A DNA stretch of 18,028 bases from an uncultured Erysipelotrichaceae bacterium (GCA_902766815.1 CACXEZ010000021.1:1-18028), one strand, 5' to 3'. Shown: positions 6,001 to 14,564, counted from the stretch's first letter. Notes: generated by a model not told the origin, from the letters alone. Numbers and translations are program-made.

Positions 6001-7425
6001 TTAATTATTCCCATGAAATACAATATCCCGATTAGCAGGCCCACTAATACACCTTCCATCTAAATCAAACCTAGAGCCATGACAAGGGCAATCCCACGTT
6101 TTTTCTATCTCATTAAAAATTAACCGACATCCAACATGTGGACAATTTCTCAATACAACATGCTCTCCATTCTTATCTTTATAAACCATTACATTTTTTC
6201 CCTCTCTCTTTTCATAAAAAATAGCTTCCTGTTTTGCCAAATAACCATTAACATACCCTTCAATAGTCTTAATTCCATCAAGAGTACCCTCTGTAATCTG
6301 AGATAAATTCATTCTCTTAGGAGAAAACAACTCTGTATATACATTATCTTTTCCTAAAATGAGATCAGAAACAATTTTTCCAGCTAAAACACCATTAGTA
6401 AGTCCCCAAGTATTATACCCAGTCCCAATAAACATATTATCTTGAAACCTTCCAATATAAGGAAGACCATCATTTGTCATAACATCTATATTACTCCACA
6501 AATATTCCGGTACAAGCCCCAAATCACTTATCTTTTTAATTAATTCCTCATAATTCTTCTTATCATTAACACAACGACTAGGAGAATGGGAATTACTAAG
6601 ATAAATCAAATAATCACAATAACTTCTAATAGAAATAAATGGATAACTATAACTAATCAAAGACATCCTATCTAATGTAGACCTAGATGCACTAAGATAA
6701 GACTTTTCTAAATTAGCCTTAATAGGAAACAAAAAGGGCAACATAAAGTACGGATAATGAGAAGCAATAACTACAAATCTAGCTCGAATCAAATTAGTAT
6801 TCGTATAACATAAATATGCATCTCCATCTTTTTCTATTCTTTGAATACTAGTATTTTCATAAACAGAATAATTTCCAGTCTTTAAAAGTCCATGAATAAA
6901 TTTAATAGGATGAAATAAATAAGTACCATCAACCCCAAAAAGATACTTACTATCGATAAAATTAATATCCTTCTCTTTAATATTAATACCACACTTTCCT
7001 AAAAAATTCTCTAATTTTTTTAACTTATCTATTTCCTTATTTTGATTAGTATAAAGATAAGAATCAACTTTCTCCAAATCACAATCTATTTTTTCATTAT
7101 CCACAATATGAATAACAGAATCAATAGCCTCTCTTTGTGACTTAATATATAAAGAAGCCTTATCATCACCAAAGTTTTTTCTTATCTTATCAAGCAAATC
7201 ATTTTGTAAAAAAGTAAGTTTACCAGTACTATTACCTGTAACAGAACCCCCCACTTTATTTTGTTCCACCAACATTACCTTTAAATTACTTTTTCTTAAA
7301 TAATAAAGTGTGCTGACACCTGTAATTCCACCACCAATAATTAAAACATCAACCTTACTATCTTCTTGTAAAGAAGAATAATTCAAAGAAGAAACAGTAT
7401 CCTTCCAAATACTTATCTCTTTCAT
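6001..7425 (-). CDS. FAD-dependent oxidoreductase fused to a C-terminal Rieske [2Fe-2S] domain (YhfW-like)
   Basis: The 474-residue protein joins a DAO-type FAD domain to a Rieske iron-sulphur domain, the architecture of B. subtilis YhfW. The FAD-binding GGGITG is at 31-36 after a VDVLII strand, and a second FAD-contact region (NMFIGTGYNTWGLTNG) is at about 330-350. The Rieske ligands are C428-x-H430 and C446-x-x-H449, and C433 and C448 could form the disulphide of high-potential Rieske clusters. The physiological substrate of this family is not established. The ATG at 7423-7425 is chosen because AGGGTGAT (7430-7437) is correctly spaced; upstream ATG/GTG codons lie inside that site. Neighbours give no pathway. 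A terminator upstream (7482-7514) separates it from sbcC; its own promoter is weak or atypical. Confidence 0.9.
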   Translation of the reverse strand: MKEISIWKDTVSSLNYSSLQEDSKVDVLIIGGGITGVSTLYYLRKSNLKVMLVEQNKVGGSVTGNSTGKLTFLQNDLLDKIRKNFGDDKASLYIKSQREAIDSVIHIVDNEKIDCDLEKVDSYLYTNQNKEIDKLKKLENFLGKCGINIKEKDINFIDSKYLFGVDGTYLFHPIKFIHGLLKTGNYSVYENTSIQRIEKDGDAYLCYTNTNLIRARFVVIASHYPYFMLPFLFPIKANLEKSYLSASRSTLDRMSLISYSYPFISIRSYCDYLIYLSNSHSPSRCVNDKKNYEELIKKISDLGLVPEYLWSNIDVMTNDGLPYIGRFQDNMFIGTGYNTWGLTNGVLAGKIVSDLILGKDNVYTELFSPKRMNLSQITEGTLDGIKTIEGYVNGYLAKQEAIFYEKREGKNVMVYKDKNGEHVVLRNCPHVGCRLIFNEIEKTWDCPCHGSRFDLDGRCISGPANRDIVFHGNN

Positions 7426-7481
7426 ACACATCACCCTTATTAGTATTCATAAATATTAAAAAAATATCCACAATTTTATGG

Positions 7482-7514
7482 AAAAAAAAGCAAGTACAAA
7501 CATTTCATACTTGC
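7482..7514 (-). terminator. Strong terminator of the HAD-sbcD-sbcC operon
   Basis: A perfect seven-base stem, GCAAGTA (7490-7496) with TACTTGC (7508-7514), and an 11-base loop, followed on the minus strand by T8 (complement of 7482-7489). It lies 126 bases past the sbcC stop. Outer arms TTTTATGG (7474-7481) and CCATAAAA (7514-7521) are also complementary. Confidence 0.85.
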
Positions 7515-7639
7515 CATAAAAAAGAATTAATATAGGAATAAAACAGAAAATAATAACTACATAAATATTATGTGTTAAAAAAGAAAAAAATATACAAAAA
7601 CTACTTGTTTAAAAAATTCTTATAATAATACATAAAAAT

Positions 7640-10459
7640 TTAAGTAACAAAATTAACACAACTACCTGTACCACTCTTCTCAACTACAATCTTATTATCT
7701 ATTCTAGACTTTAATTCAGATACATGACTAATAATACCAATCATTCTATTATTCTGACTAAGCATCATAATCGCATTCATCGCGGATTCTAAGCTTTTCA
7801 TATCTAAACTACCAAAACCTTCATCAATAAACATAGCATCAACAACAACTCCTCCTGAATACATTTGAATAGTATCACTCATTCCTAAAGCTAAAGATAA
7901 AGCAGCTTTAAAAGATTCTCCACCAGATAAAGACTTAATATCACGTCTTTTTCCCGTATAATAATCCATAACTTCTAACTCTAAACCTAACTTATCACTA
8001 ATTTTAGTAGCTTCATCTTTTCTCATCAATTGAAACCTATCATCAGTCATATAAGAAAGTCTTTTATTCGCATAATAAATTACCTTATCAAAATAACTAG
8101 CTTGAACAAACTGCTCAAATTCTAATTTATTTTGACCACTAATAGTTCCATTCGCCGTATCAGATAAATCTTTATAAATCATAACTTCATGTTCTAATTT
8201 TCCCTGTTGATTATAAAGTTTCATAATATGATCATAAATCTTTATATTATTAGATAACTTAAAATGAATATTCTTAATATCTAACTCAAATTCTTTCATT
8301 TTATTCATAATATCTTCATGTAAAGATTCTAACTTTTCTAAATCAACATCATGCTTCCCCTTAATAAACTTTTCTAAAGAAAGAATCTTTGTTCTTACCT
8401 CACTAATAGATTCCTTATATTTTTTTATTTCATCTTCATACTGATTAATATTTTCTTTACTAAGCCATATTTTTAAATAATCATCTTCATTTTGATAGCC
8501 TAATCCTTGATAAGAAGAAACATATTCTTTTTCTTTTATTTTTTTCTCATTCTCTAAAGATAAGACTTCTTTTTCAAGTACATCTACTAAAGATTCTAAC
8601 TTAATCTTTTCTTGATTACTCTCTTCATAATCCTTTTGTATTGTATCAAATTTCTTAATATTATTTATAATTTTATCATCTAATAGTTTTATTTTATTAG
8701 AAATATCACTTATACTATCATCTAAACTAACTTGCTTTTTCTTTTCTTCTAATTGTACTTTTAAATGACTAATTTCTTTTTCCAAATCATTTTTATTTAA
8801 TCCATTAATATCTTTTTTACAAACTATTTTAGACAAGTTTTCTACTTCTTCTATAAGTTTATCCTCATCTATACTTTCTAATTCAAAACCTAACAAACTA
8901 TATTCTTTATCTAACTCATTAATTTCACGAGAAATGTTTTCTAATACTTTCTGACTCTTATCTAATTCATTCTTTTCTTTATCTAATTCTTCTTTAGATA
9001 AAACCTCTCCCTCAAAAGAAACTTTGTTTGGATGATTGAAACTACCACATACAGGACAAGGCTTTCCATCTTCTAAAGAACGTGCTAATATACCCACCTG
9101 AGAACTAATAAATAAATCATAATTTTTTAAATATTCTTTATTACTACAAAGATATCTTTCTTTATTAATTTGAAAATTATTTTTCCTATCATCTATTTCA
9201 TTCTTTAATTGATAATATTTCTGAAATTTAACTTGAATATCTTTTTTCTCATTTAATAAAAACAAATTTAAATAATTATACTTTTCAGATATTTCTTTAT
9301 CTAAATTATCTATATCATGAAATAAATTAATTCTATCTTCTAAATCTTTTCTATCATTTTTATAAGATTCTACTTTCTCTTTTAATTTATCTAATGTTTG
9401 ATATACTTTTAATTTCTTTTGATAAGTTTTCTTAATTTCATTAAGTAACGTTTTATCTTGAGAAAGTTCTTCATCTTTTTTCTTATATTTCCTAAGAGTA
9501 TCCTCAAAAGAACACTTTTTATAATAAACTTTATCCCAAATTTCACGACTATGTATTACTTTTTCTTCTTTTATTTTTATATCAAATTCTTGCTTTATTA
9601 ACTCATTCAATAACACTTTATTTTTTTCTAACTCAACTTTACTCTCCAAAAAAAATTTACCTTCACTAATTTTCTTTACCAAATCAATAGACTTCTCTTC
9701 CAATTTTTTCTTTTCTTTTTCTAAAATTTCTTCCTTTATTTTATCATTTCTAATCTCATCATTAAGACAAGACATAATATCTAAAATACTATCAGATAAC
9801 TCCATTTTATCATCATTCCAAATAATACTACTCAAATAATTAGATATAGATAACTTACTATCCTCATATTCACGACGCTTATCTAAATAATGACTTTTTA
9901 AAGAATCACTAATATTTTTATAAATAGTAGTATCAAAAATATGTCTCAATATTTCTGCTCTATCTTTAGGTTTAGCAAGTAATAATTCCATAAATTCCCC
10001 TTGAGCAATCATAACAATCTGTTTAAACTGACTAGCATTCATACCTAATATTTCAATACATTTATCAGTAACATTCTTATCTCCAGTAATAACCTCATCT
10101 AAATATGTTAAACTAGCATCTCCACCTACAGTAGTCATTCCTTCTCCACGAACCTTCTTCCTACTATAACGTGGTACTCTTTCAATATAATAAACAATAC
10201 CCTTATGTATAAATGAAAAATGAACATAAGTTTTAACATCATCGCTAGCAAAGTCACTACGAAAAGAATTAGTCTCTCTCCTACTACCACTAGCACTACC
10301 AAATAAAGAAAAACTAATACCATCAAAAATAGTAGTTTTACCACTACCAGTATCACCGGTAATTAAAAATATACCATTACGGCCAATATTTTCAAAATCT
10401 ATCTCGACCTCGTTTTTATAAGGACCAAAAGCATTCATCACAAGCTTAAGTGGCTTCAT
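7640..10459 (-). CDS. sbcC: Exonuclease SbcCD subunit SbcC (Rad50-type SMC ATPase)
   Basis: ATPase subunit of the SbcCD (Mre11-Rad50-like) complex that opens DNA hairpins and blocked ends. The 939 residues run: N-terminal ATPase lobe with Walker A GDTGSGKT (35-42) and Q-loop IAQGEF (151-156); a Lys/Glu-rich coiled coil from about 190; the zinc hook CPVCG (468-472) in the usual KPCPVCGSxxHP setting; the returning coiled coil to about 745; and the C-terminal lobe with signature LSGGE (844-848) and Walker B/D-loop FIDEGFGSLD (877-886). Slightly shorter than the typical 1000-1050 residues, mainly in the arms. The ATG follows AAGGAGG, which overlaps the sbcD stop codon, with 11 bases between the genes. 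This ensures coupled translation. No frameshift seen. Confidence 0.97.
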   Translation of the reverse strand: MKPLKLVMNAFGPYKNEVEIDFENIGRNGIFLITGDTGSGKTTIFDGISFSLFGSASGSRRETNSFRSDFASDDVKTYVHFSFIHKGIVYYIERVPRYSRKKVRGEGMTTVGGDASLTYLDEVITGDKNVTDKCIEILGMNASQFKQIVMIAQGEFMELLLAKPKDRAEILRHIFDTTIYKNISDSLKSHYLDKRREYEDSKLSISNYLSSIIWNDDKMELSDSILDIMSCLNDEIRNDKIKEEILEKEKKKLEEKSIDLVKKISEGKFFLESKVELEKNKVLLNELIKQEFDIKIKEEKVIHSREIWDKVYYKKCSFEDTLRKYKKKDEELSQDKTLLNEIKKTYQKKLKVYQTLDKLKEKVESYKNDRKDLEDRINLFHDIDNLDKEISEKYNYLNLFLLNEKKDIQVKFQKYYQLKNEIDDRKNNFQINKERYLCSNKEYLKNYDLFISSQVGILARSLEDGKPCPVCGSFNHPNKVSFEGEVLSKEELDKEKNELDKSQKVLENISREINELDKEYSLLGFELESIDEDKLIEEVENLSKIVCKKDINGLNKNDLEKEISHLKVQLEEKKKQVSLDDSISDISNKIKLLDDKIINNIKKFDTIQKDYEESNQEKIKLESLVDVLEKEVLSLENEKKIKEKEYVSSYQGLGYQNEDDYLKIWLSKENINQYEDEIKKYKESISEVRTKILSLEKFIKGKHDVDLEKLESLHEDIMNKMKEFELDIKNIHFKLSNNIKIYDHIMKLYNQQGKLEHEVMIYKDLSDTANGTISGQNKLEFEQFVQASYFDKVIYYANKRLSYMTDDRFQLMRKDEATKISDKLGLELEVMDYYTGKRRDIKSLSGGESFKAALSLALGMSDTIQMYSGGVVVDAMFIDEGFGSLDMKSLESAMNAIMMLSQNNRMIGIISHVSELKSRIDNKIVVEKSGTGSCVNFVT

Positions 10460-10470
10460 ACTAAACCTCC

Positions 10471-11622
10471 TTAATCATTATCTTTAATTTCTTTAATAAT
10501 TTTATTAACTATTCTAACTCTTTCATCATCAAATTCAACATGATTTTGATTCTGATAAAACTCTTGAAATAATTCAAATTCACTCCTCTTAGTTATATCA
10601 CCACTAGCACTATTTTTACCACCATTTAAAGATGTAGTTCTAGTATTTTGATATTCTAATCTAAGTATATTAGGATAAACATTCCTAAGTTTACCTATCA
10701 CATCCATAACATAATCTTCATTCGTTAAAATAGCTTGAATATAATCATTAGAATCTTCTCCATTAACTATATCCTTATCTATTAATTGTTCTAACTTTCC
10801 CATAATTTTTCTCATTTCACGAACTGGTACTAAAGGTACTAATTCAATCTCTATATTTCCCTTCTCATGAAGATTAATAATAGGTACACTTTTTTTCTGA
10901 AATACTTCACTAAAAGAATATTTTAAAGGACTTCCCGCATATCTAGCCGTATCTCTAAGTAACTTCTGAGCTTTATGCACATGCCCCATAGCTACATAAT
11001 CAAAATCAGAAAAACTTAATACATCCACATTATCAATTCCACCCAAAGATATAATCTCAGAATCACTTCTCTCTATCTCTACACCATTAGCAGTAACAAA
11101 TTGATGAACCATAATAATATTTCTCTCATTCAAATCAATTTCAGTATTTTTAATAATGCAATTTATCGAATCTTGATAACTGTCAATAAACTCTTCAGGA
11201 TAATATTTCCTAACATCTATAGGCTTTACAAAAGGCAACATATAAACATTAATATCACCATACTCGTCTTGAAAAGTCACTTTCCTCAAACAACCATGAA
11301 ATACTCCTTCTATATAAACACCATTATCAATAAATAATTCATTTCCAAAACTAAGCCTATCTTTAGAATCATGGTTTCCAGAAATAACTAACACCTTAAC
11401 TTTTAAATGATATAACTCAGTTAAAAATTCACTAAATAATCGAACTGCTTCTATACTAGGAACTGCCTTATCATAAACATCACCACAAATCATCACAGCA
11501 TCAATTGCTTGCTCTTGAACAATTTGTTTAATCTCTTTCAAAATATATCTCTGATCTTCTATTAAAGATTGCTCTAATAAAAATTTACCTAAATGTAAAT
11601 CTGCTAAATGCATAATCTTCAA
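10471..11622 (-). CDS. sbcD: Exonuclease SbcCD subunit SbcD (Mre11-type nuclease)
   Basis: Metallophosphoesterase nuclease partner of SbcC, cutting double-stranded DNA ends and hairpins. The 383 residues carry all expected motifs: DLH (D8, H10), GDVYDK (D48), SGNHDS (N83-H84-D85), a MVHQF histidine and GHVH, the Mn-binding set of Mre11. The C-terminal third is the usual capping and SbcC-contact region. The start is a TTG at 11620-11622 giving MKIMHLADLHLGK, the family N-terminus. AGGTGA lies exactly five bases upstream; the GTG at 11631 is inside that site and the ATG at 11613 is too far and would remove the first strand. The HAD gene's TAG stop is part of this ribosome site, so translation of the two is coupled. 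Confidence 0.96.
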   Translation of the reverse strand: MKIMHLADLHLGKFLLEQSLIEDQRYILKEIKQIVQEQAIDAVMICGDVYDKAVPSIEAVRLFSEFLTELYHLKVKVLVISGNHDSKDRLSFGNELFIDNGVYIEGVFHGCLRKVTFQDEYGDINVYMLPFVKPIDVRKYYPEEFIDSYQDSINCIIKNTEIDLNERNIIMVHQFVTANGVEIERSDSEIISLGGIDNVDVLSFSDFDYVAMGHVHKAQKLLRDTARYAGSPLKYSFSEVFQKKSVPIINLHEKGNIEIELVPLVPVREMRKIMGKLEQLIDKDIVNGEDSNDYIQAILTNEDYVMDVIGKLRNVYPNILRLEYQNTRTTSLNGGKNSASGDITKRSEFELFQEFYQNQNHVEFDDERVRIVNKIIKEIKDND

Positions 11623-11627
11623 AAAAA

Positions 11628-11634
11628 TCACCTA
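11628..11634 (-). promoter_or_regulatory. Ribosome binding site that fixes the sbcD TTG start
   Basis: TAGGTGA on the minus strand: its first three bases are the stop codon of the HAD gene, and it lies five bases before the TTG of sbcD. Other genes here show the same GGTGA spacing. Confidence 0.75.
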
Positions 11635-12375
11635 CCTTAAAAAATGATCCTCAATATACTTAAAAACACCATTTTCAGCACTAGATAAAGTAACTTTATT
11701 AGCTAATATTTTAACTTTTTCTAAAGCATTTCCAACAGATATACTATTTCCAACTACCTTAAACATTGAAACATCATTATAAGAATCCCCAAAACAAACA
11801 GTATCTTCCAACAAAATATCCAAATACTTGCATAAAACAGTAATTGAGTTCCCCTTAGAAACAATATAATGATTAATATCAATAGTATATCTATCCCCAT
11901 GTTTACAAATATTATTAAAACTAATATAAGGAATATGAGAAGTATCATCTAACACTCTTTCCAAATCTTTATTTGAAAAGGATAAAATGAATTGCTCACA
12001 ATTACTTAAATCAACATCTTTACTTTCATAATATTGATTTCCGTAAACATTTAAATAATAATAAAATTGATTTTGATGAGCATAATCAATTAACTCGTTC
12101 ACTTCTTGAGTTCCAATACATTTGTGATAAATAAATTTCTCATTTTTTACATCATAAATACAAGAACCATTAGATGCTAAAATATAACTAACATATTCTA
12201 ACAATTCTGGAAATTGACGAAAAAAAGATACACATCTCCCCGTAACAATACAAAATTCAATATTTTTCTCGTTTAATTTTCTCAAAATTCCAATCTGATA
12301 ATTATCAAAAAAATTCTTATCGCTATGATAATTCAATAACGTTTCATCAAAATCACTGAATATCGCTCTAACCAT
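11632..12375 (-). CDS. Cof-type HAD-IIB family phosphatase
   Basis: Haloacid dehalogenase-superfamily phosphatase, probably acting on a sugar phosphate or nucleotide-like metabolite in the cytoplasm. The 247 residues show motif I SDFDETLL (nucleophile D8, acid D10), motif II VTGR, motif III lysine in VSKGNSI, and motif IV GDSYNDVSMF, with a C2-type cap between motifs II and III. The substrate cannot be told. The ATG at 12373-12375 is preferred: GAGGCGGT lies six bases upstream, and MVRAIFSDFD is a typical start. The ATG at 12390 lacks a ribosome site. The gene opens the operon with sbcD and sbcC, driven by the promoter at 12400. A functional link with SbcCD is not known. It ends in TAG. Confidence 0.9.
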   Translation of the reverse strand: MVRAIFSDFDETLLNYHSDKNFFDNYQIGILRKLNEKNIEFCIVTGRCVSFFRQFPELLEYVSYILASNGSCIYDVKNEKFIYHKCIGTQEVNELIDYAHQNQFYYYLNVYGNQYYESKDVDLSNCEQFILSFSNKDLERVLDDTSHIPYISFNNICKHGDRYTIDINHYIVSKGNSITVLCKYLDILLEDTVCFGDSYNDVSMFKVVGNSISVGNALEKVKILANKVTLSSAENGVFKYIEDHFLR

Positions 12376-12399
12376 AATTAACCGCCTCATTCTAACAAA

Positions 12400-12429
12400 A
12401 TTATACTATATAAATCATCTATCATACAA
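12400..12429 (-). promoter_or_regulatory. Promoter of the HAD-sbcD-sbcC operon
   Basis: TTGTAT (12424-12429), 18 bases, perfect TATAAT (12400-12405) on the minus strand, about 25 bases before the HAD start. No LexA/DinR-type box is seen next to it. Confidence 0.6.
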
Positions 12430-12437
12430 GAAAATTA

Positions 12438-12466
12438 ACAAAAAAAGACCTATACTAACGTATTAG
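12438..12466 (-). terminator. Terminator after dam
   Basis: CTATAC (12450-12455) pairs with GTATTAG (12460-12466) with one bulged base around a TAAC loop. On the minus strand T7 follows three bases later. The stem is short, and GACCT flanks it as a direct repeat. Confidence 0.5.
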
Positions 12467-12500
12467 ACCTTAATTTAATAATACTTAAACATCTTAATCA

Positions 12501-13349
12501 TTAAAAACCTTTTTTATTTTCATAATTAGTGATAATAACCTCTTCTACAGTCCCACGTTTTTTTCCATTAGAATTAATATTTCGTTTTGCTTCTATATAA
12601 TGAAAATAAAAACCTTTATAAAGTTCATGAACTAACACAGTATTATGATTAGATAACATTACATAACATCCTCTATCAGATAAGTTTTTAAATACCGAAG
12701 CAAGCCTACGCTGTTCCACCTTATCAAAACCATCTTCTGTGTAGCTATTAAAAGTTGCAGTATCAGAATCATATGGAGGATCAAAATAAATAAAATCACC
12801 CTCTTTAGCATCCTTCACAGCTTCTTCAAAATCCACAGACAAAATTTTAATATCATGATAATTTAAAAAGCCACATATAACTCCTAAATTTTGTCCTTCA
12901 TAAGTATTAATTTTATTTTTTTTACCAAATGGTACATTAAATTCACCCTTACTATTAACTCTATATAAACCATTAAAACAAGCCTTATTCAAATAAATAG
13001 TACGAGCAGCTCTCTTATAATCTGCTATTTTATGAAATTTTTTCTTATCTCTATCTAAATTTCTTAAATGATAATAGTATTCTTCAGAATGATTAGCCTC
13101 ATGATAATTTAATTCTTTACACATTTTATCAAACTTATCTTCATCTCGAATACATTCATAAACATTCATAAGTTCCTTATTACTATCATTAATAACTGCT
13201 ATCCTAGGTGAAAGTTCAAATAAAAATGCCCCACCACCTACAAATGGCTCATAATAAGTACCAAATTCCAAAGGAGCATACTCTTTTAATTTATCTATAA
13301 TTTGCCTCTTTCCTCCAGCCCATTTTACAAATGGTTTTCCTTTAATCAT
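12501..13349 (-). CDS. dam: Dam-type DNA adenine methyltransferase (orphan)
   Basis: N6-adenine methyltransferase of the D12 class (Dam/M.DpnII type), expected to modify GATC. The 282 residues have the N-terminal KWAGGKRQ loop (9-16), motif I EPFVGGGAF (34-42) for S-adenosylmethionine, LNKACFNGLYRVN (120-132) typical of GATC enzymes, and catalytic DPPY (190-193). The ATG at 13347-13349 follows GGAGGTG at five-base spacing. A longer frame to 13409 has no support and would pass through the leader. No restriction endonuclease gene is beside it, so it is either a housekeeping Dam or a leftover of a restriction-modification system. Flanked by a promoter and terminator of its own. Confidence 0.92.
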   Translation of the reverse strand: MIKGKPFVKWAGGKRQIIDKLKEYAPLEFGTYYEPFVGGGAFLFELSPRIAVINDSNKELMNVYECIRDEDKFDKMCKELNYHEANHSEEYYYHLRNLDRDKKKFHKIADYKRAARTIYLNKACFNGLYRVNSKGEFNVPFGKKNKINTYEGQNLGVICGFLNYHDIKILSVDFEEAVKDAKEGDFIYFDPPYDSDTATFNSYTEDGFDKVEQRRLASVFKNLSDRGCYVMLSNHNTVLVHELYKGFYFHYIEAKRNINSNGKKRGTVEEVIITNYENKKGF

Positions 13350-13392
13350 GACTGCACCTCCATTACAAATTGATCTTAATTTCTTAAAAATA

Positions 13393-13401
13393 ATTATAGC
13401 A
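13393..13401 (-). promoter_or_regulatory. Extended -10 promoter of dam
   Basis: Perfect TATAAT (13393-13398) with TGC just upstream on the minus strand; the -35 region is only T-rich. A GATC site (13372-13375) lies in the leader between this promoter and the ribosome binding site. Confidence 0.55.
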
Positions 13402-13507
13402 CATAACAAAAGAAAAGATAATTAGTTAACAAAAAAATAACTTACACAAAGCTTTTCAAAGCAGAAGTAAACTCAACAATAAATAGTCATGCTAGATTAT
13501 TTATCGT

Positions 13508-13544
13508 TAAATTAAAGAAAGAGCACTTTAATCTCAAGTACTCT
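13508..13544 (-). terminator. Terminator after the zinc-ribbon/DUF5684-like gene
   Basis: AGAGCACTT (13520-13528) pairs with AAGTACTCT (13536-13544), one G-U wobble, seven-base loop. On the minus strand TTCTTTAATTT follows. It begins four bases after the TGA stop, confirming TGA as a stop in this organism. Confidence 0.8.
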
Positions 13545-13547
13545 AAC

Positions 13548-14219
13548 TCAATAATGTAAAATGTATCTTGAATCATCAAAAGCTATAATCTGTAATGTTA
13601 TCCAACTAAAGAAAATATTACAAACTGCAAATCCATTGCTCTTACCAAAAGCTTTTGCTAATTTATACCATAACATTACTACAAATACTAAATTTGCAAT
13701 TGGAATAAACATCAATAATAAATATATTCCTTTACCAAAAGCAATCTTAGTCAATATATAAACATTATAAATTGGAATTAGAAAATACCAGCCTTTCATA
13801 CCAGCTTTTTTAAATATTTTCCAGTATATCATAATCATTAAAATAATCATAAAAGACATAATAACATAAAAAACAACACCAAATCCATGAAATTTCCCAT
13901 ATCCTAATTTTTCAAATATAGTATTCAATTCTTCCCTATAATTACTAGATACAGATGCATATAAAATAGTATTACCACTTTTAGCAACTATATATGAAAT
14001 ATCATTTGTAGTTATTGCATATCTTTTATAATCATTAAAAGATAAACTTTCAACATTTGAAATTATATTTCCTTTATTACTATCAACTTGATTCATAAAT
14101 TGATTGAAAATATAAGTTGCAAAATTACTATCATTCAAATTAATAAACTCAATCTGATTTCCATCTTTTATAGCAATATAATAATTATCTATATAAGTAT
14201 TATCATAATCAAATACCTT
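13548..14219 (-). pseudogene. C-terminal part of the zinc-ribbon membrane protein, cut off by an in-frame TAG
   Basis: This stretch is open in the same frame as the gene upstream, and the only thing separating them is one TAG at 14220-14222. The 223 codons begin KVFDYDNTY and continue through a QIEFIN segment and an LGYGKFHGF linker, then a DUF5684-like membrane region. That region has FKKAGMKGWYFLIPIYN, LLLMFIPIANLVF and KLAKAFGKSNGF, four predicted membrane helices, and an AFDDSRY ending. The first possible start inside, TTG at 14138, has no ribosome site and would cut a predicted extracellular domain in half. The natural reading is that this is the second half of one 320-residue protein. 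It may be dead, made by readthrough or reinitiation, or a sequencing error. The downstream sequence has kept a clean frame to a TGA and terminator, so the break is recent or tolerated. Confidence 0.75.
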
Positions 14220-14510
14220 CTAAACTGAATAATAATTACTTTCCAAAAGAGAAACAAAAGTATCAACATCTGTCCCATTAATATTACTATTCTTTATTGA
14301 ATTTAAAGATATAATAAACAATATTATAAATAATGAAACCTCTCCCACAAATAGTCCTATCCAAAATCCTAAACTTCTTTTATTTGTTTTATGATCATTT
14401 ATAGCTTTTGTAGTGTAATTATTATCTACCACATTATCAACAATTACACCACATTTAGAACAATAATTCTCTTCATTAGTTAACTGGTTTCCACAATTTT
14501 TACAATACAT
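14220..14510 (-). CDS. Zinc-ribbon membrane protein, N-terminal 96 residues before an internal TAG
   Basis: Encodes a double-CxxC zinc ribbon (C3, C6, C17, C20; MYCKNCGNQL then YCSKCG), a polar linker, one membrane helix at about 47-70 and a short outer segment ending ESNYYSV. Many gut Bacillota proteins have this layout followed by an extracellular domain; here that domain continues in frame after the TAG. The ATG follows AAAGGAG at seven bases, and a promoter (14536-14564) lies upstream. As it stands, the product would be a truncated, single-span protein of unknown function. Loss of a sense codon by one base change is the simplest explanation. TAG is a true stop elsewhere (DUF2974, HAD and lemA genes), so code reassignment is not supported. 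Confidence 0.75.
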   Translation of the reverse strand: MYCKNCGNQLTNEENYCSKCGVIVDNVVDNNYTTKAINDHKTNKRSLGFWIGLFVGEVSLFIILFIISLNSIKNSNINGTDVDTFVSLLESNYYSV

Positions 14511-14535
14511 AAATTAAACTCCTTTAAAATAACAT

Positions 14536-14564
14536 CTTATAACTAATATTTCCTTACTAATCAA
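14536..14564 (-). promoter_or_regulatory. Sigma-A promoter of the zinc-ribbon gene
   Basis: TTGATT (14559-14564), 17 bases, TATAAG (14536-14541) on the minus strand, 25 bases before the ATG. An intact promoter suggests the interrupted gene is still transcribed. Confidence 0.55.

Noticed and set aside
11754..11948. 64-codon minus-strand frame within the HAD gene
   Set aside because: Out-of-frame shadow; the HAD motifs are in the other frame.
12501..13409. Longer dam start at 13409
   Set aside because: It would place the promoter, leader and GGAGGTG site within the coding region and add 20 residues not seen in the family.
13479..13504. Inverted repeat ATAAATA/TATTTAT with a TAG..CTA core
   Set aside because: Short, AT-only arms, no T tract on either strand and no gene end beside it; the real terminator is at 13508-13544.
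13508..13550. Mycoplasma-type code with TGA read as Trp
   Set aside because: Reading through the TGA at 13548 would take the frame into a clear terminator, and tryptophan codons seen elsewhere are TGG.
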